Source of the DNA: an uncultured Methanobacterium sp.
GTDB taxonomy: Archaea; Methanobacteriota; Methanobacteria; Methanobacteriales; Methanobacteriaceae
Direction: 5' to 3'
DNA length: 64,000 bases
Assembly: GCF_963665055.1 (NCBI RefSeq)
Contig: NZ_OY762015.1
Coordinates: 124,001 to 188,000 of the forward strand
Shown one piece after another: positions 35,883-47,800 of this stretch. A program made the position numbers and the translations under genes. How positions within the stretch are numbered: the first letter of the stretch is position 1; every line of letters begins with the position of its first letter. The notes beneath the pieces were generated by a model. It worked only from the letters and a program-made list of their open reading frames with translations. It was not told the origin of the DNA and made no database searches.

Positions 35883-38800
35883 ATGAAGGAAAATATAAAA
35901 TCCCACAAACAATTAAAAAAGAAAGTATTATTTTTTTCTCTTACTATAATTTTTGCTCTGGTTGCTTGTGGTGCTGTATCAGCAGATGAGTATATTGGTG
36001 GTCAAAACCTCACCACAGTACAAAACGGAACTGTGAGCGGAGGAGTTTACGTAGAAGCCCCACAATACACCAACAGCACCAATCTCGATGAGCATACATT
36101 TAACCTGCCAGAAGGTGCATCAGATGATGTTCAATGGGCTAGGTTGTATGTTACGGTATATGCACTGAACCAGCAAACAGACTACGGTTTCTGCGCCACC
36201 AACCAATTCGATGGAAATGGAGACGGTACATATGAAACCACTTGGACCGAAACCGACCACGCACCCTATCATTTCTTAGTGGAGCAGAATCATGATGGTT
36301 TCACTGGCAATGACAACACGGCATATGGTGGAGGTGAACACGACTCATATAAAATCATCAACAACCACACCATCAGAGTAACCAGCGACTACTTCATGTG
36401 GTACGATGTTACTGACCAAATAACCAGTGACACCGTCAAAGTGAAAGTGAACACCACCGGATCACCCTGTGACGGTCGAATAAAAATGATGACACTCATT
36501 GTTGCTTACAACGATGGCGACAACGACCAGATCATGTACTGGGTAAACCAGGGACAGGACGTTACCAGCTACTTAACCGAGGATAATTTCGGAACTGTGG
36601 CAGTAGGTTCAACCACGTTCAACACCAGCAGCATAACCGGAACAGTAGAATCCGCCAACCTTACCGTGAATTACCTGGCCAGCAACAATGGATACTACGG
36701 ATTCCCAACAGCAGAAAACAACTTCGAAATAACCGGAGACAATCCTCCGGTAGACGGAACATTCACCAACTCAGCACTAGACCGCACACCAGACGCACAA
36801 GGCGCATACGCAGGTGTCGACAGTTGGAACGTCACCCCATACATCAACGGAACCAACGACGTAACCCTAGGATACAGCAGATACTTCCCAGGAACTGGAA
36901 CTGCAGGCTACTATAAAATACCACTGGCCATATTAACCGTAAACCTCGCCAATTCTATTGAAACACCAGTATCCAACTTCACTGCAAACAGCACCAGTGG
37001 AACAACACCACTAACCGTAAAATTCACCGACATATCAACCAACAACCCCACCAGTTGGGCCTGGAACTTTGGAGATGGCACAACCTCCACTGAACAAAAC
37101 CCCACACACACCTACACCAACACCGGAAACTACACTGTAAAACTCACAGCCATCAATACAAGCGGAAGCAACACAGAAACCAAAAACAACTACATCACAG
37201 CCAATCCACCAGTTACAACACCAGTATCCAACTTCACTGCAAACAGCACCAGTGGAACAACACCACTAACCGTAAAATTCACCGACACATCAACCAACAA
37301 CCCCACTAGCTGGGCCTGGAACTTTGGAGATGGCACAACCTCCACTGAACAAAACCCCACACACACCTACACCTACACCGGAAACTACACAGTAAGTCTA
37401 ACAACCACCAACACTGGCGGAAGTGACACAGAGGTGAAAACGGATTATATTCATATAGTTAACTCATCATCCCAGTGTGATTTGACCATTACTGGCTTGG
37501 TTAACCCTGTTCCAGCAGGTGCAGTTTTTGCAGGTCAAAACAACACAGTCACAGTTACAGGCATTAAAAACCAGGGAACTGACACTGCCACAAACATCCC
37601 AGTTTATATCTACGCCAGTGATGTGAATGGTGGAACAACACCAGTAGCCTCTACAACCATTGCATCCCTTGCAGCAGGGGCAACAACTACTATTACTATA
37701 GTCGACCCCACCATCAGACCAATAACTGCAGATACAGTCTATGGATCCAGTAATGTAGCCAAAATAACTTACATCGCAGTAATAGATCCATACAATACTA
37801 TCCTAGAAACCAACAAAACCAATAATAACAAAACTAGTCCACTTAAATCAGTTCTATACAACGGGTATGGTGGTCAGGGACTGTACGAGTACAATGGGAC
37901 CGATATAAACACAAAATACACCTATGATATCCGTGGGGACATTGTGTACCACACTCAACCAGAAAGTGCCTACAAAGGAGTAGGATGGACCACCCGGACT
38001 GAAACCTGGAATGCCAGCGACTTATCCGTACCAAGTACTGGTACAGTTGAAGATGTATGGTTATACTTATCCTACAACTGGGATTATACTGCTGATGGAG
38101 ACCCTAACTGGACCATTCTATTCAATGGTGTGGATATCACCAACAGTTCAGTTGCATGGTACACTGACCAGAGCAACTTCGGAGCATACGCAAATTATAA
38201 ATATGGTCTGATGATTTTCAATGTCACCAGCCTATACAATCGCAATGGCGAAAACAACCTAATCATGAACGCCCATGATGGTAACCTTAATGCTCTGTAC
38301 CCCAGTACTTTGGCAGTGGTTTATTCAGACCCTAATGCAACCCGTAAGCAGATATTTATTGGTGAACAGTGCGATGAACTGGGACTATCACAATCCAGTT
38401 ACGGAACCACACTGGAAGAAGCAACTGCATATGCTAACTTCACCGGTATGACCATTGACCTGGCAAACGTAACCAGTGCCACACTGCACAGTTTCGCAGG
38501 TAGTGCCGGTCCAGATGAAGGAAACCTACTCTTCAACGGCAACACCATAGCACTGGCAGCCTGGCAAGGATCCAGTGATACTGCTTCAGCCCTGGTAGCT
38601 AATGTGAAAAACTACTTAACTGCCACCGGGAATAAAGCTGCAATCCAGGGAACCACCAGCGGTGGAATGGACACACTACAACAATTCCTGGTAGTTGAAT
38701 ACGCTGATGCAGCTCCTGTGGCTAATTTCACCACCAATGCAACTACTGGAATTGCCCCAATGTCCGTGCAGTTCAATGATACTTCAACTGGATACGTAGC

Positions 38801-41800
38801 CAGTTATGCCTGGGATTTCAACAATGACGGTATAACTGACAGCACAGATAAAAACCCATTATACACATATAGCACTCCTGGAACCTACAATGTGAAACTC
38901 ACAGTGACTAACTCCAGAGGCAGTGATAATGAAGTTAAAACAGGTTACATAACAGTAAATACACCCCCTGTAACAGATCTAATTATTACAGATGTTAAAG
39001 CCAATTCAGGTCTCGGAGATTACATGTTCGCCAATGAACCCAATGTAATCAATGTAACTGTGAAAAATAATGGAACTGCTGTTTCAGCGGCTACCAATGT
39101 AAATGTAACTGTTGATGGAAACACTTACACTGTAAATGTTCCTGAACTTGCAGTGGGTGCTAATGTAACTGTTTCAGTTACTGATCCTGTGATTCACAAA
39201 GCCGGTGATAATGTACCAGTAAATGCCAATGCAGATCCATCTAACAATGTGCCTGAGACCAGTGATTCCAACAATATCTTTGCCACAACTTTGACTGTTT
39301 ACAACAACGGTTACAAAGGTAAACGGTACACTGATGGCAGTGATTTAAGTACCCAGCAAACCTTTGAAGGTTATTATGATATTGTTTACAGTAGCGGCAA
39401 CACTGCCTACAATGGTGCCTACTGGACGGAAAAAACATACAGTTGGACCTCAGATAACCTGCATATACCAGTTGGTGCAACTGTGGTTAGTGCCAGATTG
39501 TATCAGGGTTACACTTACGATCAGATGACAAATATCCCTAACTGGACCATGATTTTCAATGGGGCAACAATTAATCCTGGTGCAACTTACAGCGACACTA
39601 AAGGATACGGTAGTTACAACTTCCCTGGCGGATTGTACGTGTACGACGTGACCAGTTTATTCAACAATTCTGGAAACACCATGACCATAACCCCCGAAGC
39701 AGGAAACAACTACGGAATCTACGGATCATACCTCATTGTTGTTTACCAGGACGACTATGAAACCACCATCAAAAAGATTTACATCAACGATGGATTTGAC
39801 ATGCTTTACAGTGGAACTACCCGCAGTGCCAGTAATGATGAAGCAACTGCATATGCCACATTCACTGGTGTGAACACCACCAACATTGGCAATGCAAAAG
39901 TTATCAACATCCTTGCTAGTGCCAATGAAGATGGTAAAAGTAAATTTATTTTCAATGGAAATGAATACACAGGATTTAGTGGAAATTATTCAAGTGGATC
40001 TCAGCTAAGTCTAAGTCAGTGCGATGTAACCAGTGTTTTACAAAATGGCCTTAACACTGCTGGCTTGCAAAGTTTCATGGTAAATGGAAATGGAGACAAT
40101 ATGGTGGCTTTAAGTAGTATTCTGGTTGCAGAATACAAACCAATAGTCACTGCAAATCCTGTTGGTGGAATATATAACCATTCCTTGGATGTGAATCTAA
40201 CTTCTAATGTACACGGCTTTATAAGGTATTACATAGATGATGGAAGCAATCCCTCATGTCCAGTTGTGTCCATTTATTTATTCCCTGTTCACTTGGAAAA
40301 AACCAGTACTCTCTATTTCACGCTTTTCCCAGTTTCAGGCATAAATTCGGACTCTTTGAGTGAAACTTATATTATAGACACAACAGCTCCTAGTGTCAGT
40401 GCCAATCCAACCACTTGTCTGGTTAATCATACTTTGGATGTGGAGTTGACGGCCACAGAACCATCTACTATATATTATACTACCAATGGAAGTGACCCCA
40501 CCAACACCAGCAACATCTACTCTGGACCTATACACATAGCTACAACCACCACCCTGAAATTCATGGCAGTGGATGCAGCTGGAAATCAGGGCCAAGTTCA
40601 GAGTGAAACCTACACTATTGACACCACAGCACCCCTAGTCACCGCAGATCTAAACAGTGGAGTGTTTAGAACTGATCAAACAGTGACCTTGACAGCCAGT
40701 GATGACCAGGATCAAAACCCTATAATATATTATAGTACTGACGGTGTGAACTGGAATCATACAACCAAAACTGTCACCCTCAACCTCAACACTGAAGGGG
40801 TTATGAACCTCAGGTTCTATGCAGTAGATGGCGCTGGTAACCGAGTTACCAATCAAACAAGAACATATACTCTGGATAAAACAGCACCAACTGCAAGTGC
40901 AACACCTGGTTCAGGGACTTACAACACTTCACAATCAGTAGTTTTGAGTGCAACAGATAATCTGGATACTAATCCCGTAATATATTACACTACCAATGGA
41001 AGTGACCCTACAACAAGTAGTAGTGTTTACCACACTGCACTGAGCATCTCCAGCACCACCATTCTAAAATTCATGGCTGTGGACTCTGCTGGAAACCCAT
41101 CTGCTGTTTACACCAGAAACTACACTATACCCCGGGCAGATGTTTACGTCAATTCATCAGTTTCCAACAGCAATCCACAGGTTGGTGACATTATCACCAT
41201 GACCTTCAAGGTGGGAAACAACGGACCAGATAATGCCACTGGTGTGATATTTAAGTATGTGATACCTGAAAACTTTGAATATGTTGGAATGATCGCTGAT
41301 AGTTTACCTAATCCCGAGTATAATCCTTCAACCAGGACTGTTACCTGGAATCTTGGTAATCTACCGGTGGGTGACCCCAAGCTCAACCTGATTTTAAGAG
41401 TGCTTAGTGCAGGTAGTTCAAGCAGCAGCCCTAATATCTTCTCAAGTACCTATGACTACATAACCAGTAATAATGCTCGGGCATTAACCTTGAATATCCA
41501 ATCGCCAGGATCAACGGTTGTAAACTCATCAGTTTCTACCCCCATTAATGCTGCAGAAAATACATCAATAAGCAGTACTGTGCCAATGCAAGAAACAGGA
41601 ACACCATTTACAGGATTAATAGCAGGTGTTTTAAGCATTTTGGGCGGATTGGGAATATCCCGAAATGGTAGGAAGAAAAAATTGCCAATACTCCTTATAA
41701 TTGGAGTTGTTTTTGCCATGGCTCTGTGTGGAACTGCATCTGCAGATCCATATGTGGGTGGTGATCCACCAGTTACTGTTCAAAATGGAACGGTTAGTGG

Positions 41801-44800
41801 TGGGGTGTACAGTGACACTTACTATGGTTTCAATAGTTCTGGAACACCCAAAGATGTGAATTACAGCTTCCAATCCCTCCCTGAAAATGCCCAAGTAGTT
41901 AATGCTACCCTTTACACCGGGGTTTATCTGGGAAATATGCAAACCGATTATCCGACGGATGTGAATGTCACCTTCAATGGGCAGCAAATCGACAGTCAAC
42001 ACTTAAGCAGTAGTTACCAATATCCTGAAGGTTCCGAAACTTGGAGCTCTCTTCAAATAAACGACCATACCAACAGGGTGACCAGTGACTACCTCATGTG
42101 GTACGATGTCACCAGTTTAGTGCAGCAGAACAACATTGCCCATGTGGTAACTAGTACCTCTAACTTTGATGGCCGAATCAAATTCATAACTTTGATCGTG
42201 GTCTACAATGACGGAGACTCAGATAAAATAATGTACTGGGTGAATCAGGGTCATGATGCTGACACCAGTTACGTGGAGGATGACCTCGGTGAAAAATATG
42301 TTGGTACATCCACTTTCCAAAGTAACATACCTACAGCGGCAACAGTAAATAATGCCAAATTAGAAGTGATTCATCTTGCAAGTCAGGATGGTAAGTACAC
42401 CTTCAATGGAAATACTGTTGCCAATAGCAATCCCCAAGGAAGTTACAGTGGTTCAAACACTTGGGATGTGACCAGTTACTTCACCAACTACGGCACAAAT
42501 ACCTTAACCTACGATCGAACTGGCCAGTTCTATAAAATAGTTCTAGAAATTTTAACTGTAAATTACACAGAACCAAACGATGCCAGGTCTGATTTATTCA
42601 ATGGAGGTATGCTGCTTCCTGCAGTAATAGTAGCCAACCAGACTTATACCCTAAACACTACCATTAACAATGGGGGAATTGGCAATGCAAATGCATTCCA
42701 GGTTAAACTCTATGAAAACAATCAGGAAATAGGTAGCCAAACTGTTAATGGTCTGGCTGCAGGTTCCACAATTCCATTAAGTTTCTCATGGAAACCTACC
42801 ACCTTAGGCACCCATCTATTGCAGATCATAATTGATCCAGACAACCAGGTGGATGAATCCAATGAAACTAACAACCTCATCAGCAAGACTTTAGAAGTTG
42901 AAATGGCAAGAGCAGACCTGGTTCCTGAAAATATTGTGGTTCCTTTAAATTTGACAATTAATCAAATTTACCAGTTAAATACCACCATTGCAAACAGAGG
43001 ATATGCAAATTCTGGCCCATTTGTGGTTAAGATTTACGACAATGGCCAGGAGATTGGAAGCCAGACAGTGAATAGTTTGAGTGTAGGGGAATTAACCAAT
43101 TTATTATTTAATTGGACGCCCACAGCCTTTGGATCCCACAATCTAACCATAGTGGTTGACCCTGCTAATCTGGTTGATGAGTACAAGGAAACCAACAATG
43201 AATTCAAAAAATTCGTTCTAATGAAGGAAAGTGGTATGGTAAATGTTTTCATCATCAGTGACAAACCCGGAACCAACATCCTCAACATGGCTGCTCTGGA
43301 CATTCTGGATAATATTCAGGGACTATCCATACAGTTACGTAATGGTTTGCAGATAGAGGCCATGAGTGAAGATGAAATCTATGAATATTTACGAACCTGT
43401 GATATTTTCATCGGTGAATGGGTGATGACCAATGCCGAACCAAAATTAACGAAGATCTTAAGTGAACATCCGGAAGTAGCCAATAAAGGAGTTTTCCTCA
43501 TATTAGAACCCCCTGTTTCAGTCACACCAGCTTCTGTGGCGTTAATGAAATATTCAACCATTAACGGAGTTAAGCTCCTGGAAAACTTCTCCACTGATCA
43601 GTTGTTGTCTTACTATCAGAATACCATGCGTGGATCGGATTACAACACCACTGTGGAATACATGAAGAACGCAGGATTCCCCGAACTTTTCAATAAAGCC
43701 GTTCTTTATAAGAACCTGAATGATAAAGCCAACTTGGAGAATCAGATTTTATGGGCTCTCAGTTTACTAGGCCTTCATACTACTTACAGTGAACCCGACT
43801 TTTCTTCTGGAAAACAAGAGTACGGTATATACCGTTACCAGTGGTACACCCTGGAAGAATACATAGCCACATACTTTAAAAGTGAAAGGCAAGGTTGTGT
43901 GGGGCTTATTGAAAGTACAATGTACGTTGATGCTCAGGAACTACAACCTTACTATGCTATCATAGATGCACTGGAAGCAAGAGGACTTAACGTCATACCG
44001 GTCATGGCTTACGGTGGGACTGAAGAACAGTTGGAGGTTATGTTGGAATACTTTACCAACGCTACTGATATCAACAGTTTCCTCCTGAATCCAAGCAGTT
44101 ACCTGAGCCGGGTTGATGCCATTGTTTCCATGCCTGCCTATGGAATGGGTGGAGATAACTTCACTGCAACCACAGAATTCTTCGATGCGCTGGGAGTGCC
44201 AGTATTCAGAGCCATACATTCAGACTATGTTTCCAATGCAGAATGGGATCTGAGTACTAGTGGACTGCCCACTATTTCTGGAGATAAATGGTGGCATATA
44301 GCCATTGAGGAGGCCCAGGGAGAGATAGACCCCACATTCGTAGGGGGTATGTCAACAGTCATTAACAACTTGACCGGAGCATCAATCTTGGGATACGTGC
44401 CCCAAGAGGAGAATATCAACAGTATGGCTGATAAGATCCAAGGATGGGTGCAGTTGCAGTACACTGTTAACGCTCTTAAAAAAGTGGCTTTAATCTACTA
44501 CAACTACCCTCCAGGTAAAAATAATATTGGAGCCAGTTACCTGGATCCAATACAGAGTATACTGAACCTGCTTAATATATTAAAAAGTCAGGGATACACT
44601 GTGGAGAATATCCCTGTCAATGCCACTGAACTTGAAAAATTAATGTTAGCCCAGGGAATTAACGTTGCTAACTGGGCTCCAGGAGAAGTGGAAAAATTGG
44701 CGGATAATCCCAATGTGGTGCTTTATTCCGTGGATGATTACATGGCCTGGTTCTCTAAGCTTGATGAACTGACCCAGCTGTACGTGACCCAGGGGCCAGT

Positions 44801-47800
44801 GGCTTATATTGGAGAACTTTGTAAAAAAGCAGTTCAACTGGGATACACCAGTCAATCAGATTACATCCTGGAATTAAATGATAAGATTGATTCATGGCAA
44901 ACGCAGATCCTGACACTGGTACCTGGGAATCAAACGAATGAAGCCACTCCCTTATTGAATAACATAGCCAGCAGCTTGAAAAACTATGTCTCCACTCAAA
45001 ATGTTTCTTATTGGAACGACTACCTTAACTACAAGGCCCAGTTCCTGGCCCTAAATGTCAGTGGAATGTCTGGCTGGGGAGAAGCCCCAGGAGACATAAT
45101 GGTAGTGGAGAGAAATGGTAAAAAGTACTTTGTCCTGCCCGGCATACAATTTGGGAACGTATTCATAGGCCCTGAGCCACAGCGAGGATGGGAAGGTGAC
45201 ATTGACAAACTTTACCACAGTACAGTAGTACCACCCCACCACCAGTATCTGGCCTTTTTTGCATGGTTACAGCAGCAGGGAACCGATGCTATGGTTTACA
45301 TCGGACGGCATGCCACTCATGAATGGTTACCTGGAAAAGAAGTAATTTTAGCACCTACTGATTTCCCCAACATCGTAACTGGCAGCGTCCCTCAGATTTA
45401 CTTCTACATTTCAGATGGGCTGGCTGAAGGTGTACAGGCTAAACGTAGAGCTAACGCAGTTATCATCGATCATTTAACCCCACCCATGACTTACACATCA
45501 CTGTACGGTGGTCTGGCTCAGCTGGCTCAGCTGGCTGAGGATTATGATTCTGCAAACAGCACCCAGAAACTTAGCATAATCAGCCAGATCAGAGATCTTA
45601 TTGCAGCCAACGACTTTGAAACAGGTATGGGAGTAGATACTGACGTCCTGAATGGTGATGATCTTATAAAAGCGGTCAACACTTACCTTGGAGATATACA
45701 GGATACACTGTATCCATATGGGCTTGATGTCATCGGGGAACCATGGAGTGATGAACAGATAGCGCTGATGGTGACTTCCATGCTTTCGGTGTCATTCCAG
45801 ACATCGGGAGGAGGAGAAACAACCTTGCAGAATGAGATATCATTATTATTCCTGGGAAAAACAGAAAGCGCTCTATCAGCCACTGAGAAGGATCAAGTGC
45901 AGGGCCTATGTGTGGGAGTAATAAAATCATTAATCTACAGTAATGCAACTGCCATTGCCGGAGAACTCACATCAAACCCATCAAGTAATTTTATACTAGC
46001 ACTGGAGAAGGCCAAAACCTACATCAACCTCCTGAACGAAAGTGTGGATAACGAGATAAAAAGCTTCCTAACAGCCATGAATGGAGGATTTGTAGCTCCA
46101 GGACCTGGAGGAGACCCCATATCGAATCCTGATGTTCTCCCTACTGGAAGAAACTTCTATCAGGATCAGGCTGCGGAGATACCAACCAAAGAAGCCTATG
46201 AATACGGAAAAACCTTGGCCCTATTGCTACTTAGCGGAATTAATGAAAGCACCAATAAAGTTGCTATTGGTATCTGGTGTGTGGAAACAGCCAGGGATGA
46301 CGGGGCCCTTGTTTCTATGGTTCTGTATCTTCTAGGAATGGAGCCACAATGGTCTGATTCACCAAGTGCTGGAGTAAATGGTCAAAAACTTAAGGAGATG
46401 CCTGTTTATGTTGAACTGGATGATCTGGTTCGACCAGAAGGATGGAGTAAAAAAAGGATAGATGCAGTAATCATTACCAGTGGTTTGTTCCGTGATCTTT
46501 ACAGCAGACAGGCAGGACTCTTGGATAATGCCTTCCGTATTGCATTGGCCCGTTCTTACTACACTATTCTATCAGACCCCACCTTAACTAGCAATTATGG
46601 TGACAAGCTTAAAAATGCTCTGGATCCTATAATGGAAGACATAGGGTATTATGGGGTCGGAAGTGAATCCTTAAATGATAACTATGTGGCTTCAGATTGG
46701 GTTAGTGACTTTGAATACTATCTGTCTCTAAATATGACACCTGAAGACGCGGGAGAAATGGCCATATCAAAGATATTTGCACCACCAGAAGGTGATTATG
46801 GTGCGGGAATATCTAAAGCCTTGGAAATGAGCTGGACATGGAACAGTACCGATGATCTGGCTAGATACTACCTTGAAAGGATGGGTCACATCTACAGTCA
46901 GAACAACTGGGGAACTTCCAACCCTGCAGTTTTCGCCAGGGCTCTCACTGGAGTCACTACCATGTACACCAGCAGGAACACCAACCTCTACGGAGTATTG
47001 GATAACGATGACTATGTGGACTACTGGGGAGGACTCTACAACACCCTGAAATATGTCAATAAAGGAGAGACGATAAACTGGAATGTTATAAAATATGCTG
47101 ACCGTACCAATCCTAAGTCAGTCCCAATTCAGCAGGTCATTAGCCAGGAAATAACTACAAGATACGTGAACCCGAATTTCATAGAAGGTATGGAGCCTTA
47201 TGGTTATAGTGGAGGCAGAAATTTTGCTAAAGCATTAGATAACTTCTACAAATTCACTGACATAGCACCCGAACTCACTACTGCTGGAGAGTGGAACCAG
47301 TGGTACAATACATTCTATGGCACTAGCTCCTTCAGTCAATCTATTAGGCAATTTATGAGTGCTTTTGCTCCCTTCTCTGAACAGAAAATGTTAGCCAAAT
47401 TTATACAAGCATCATTGGTTAATGCTTGGAATCCCAGTGAGTCGATTATGACACAACTGGCTAACGCCCTAGCTCAGAACATAATTACCAACGGAGTTTC
47501 CTGTTGTGACTGTGTCTGTGGTAACATTGCCAATATGAAGTTAGCCATGAAATTCATGAGTTCAGCTTTACTGCCGCAGTTCATGAAGTTAATGTACGCG
47601 GCCACTGGTAATGAAGCATACAATACACAGCAACAACAAACATCATCCCATTCTGTAGGATCTACCCAGTCGGCATCCCAGTCTTCTGGTTCTCAATCAT
47701 CCTCCTCCCAGTCACAGTCCTCAGACAGTGGTTCATCGGGAAGTGTGGGAGATGAAGCATCAGAAAGTTCCTCCACGCCGGGTGATAGTGGTGAAGGAAA

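Noticed and set aside
41631..42002. Reverse-strand open frame within the giant gene
   Set aside because: It is one of many shadow frames opposite repetitive adhesin modules and has no family features.
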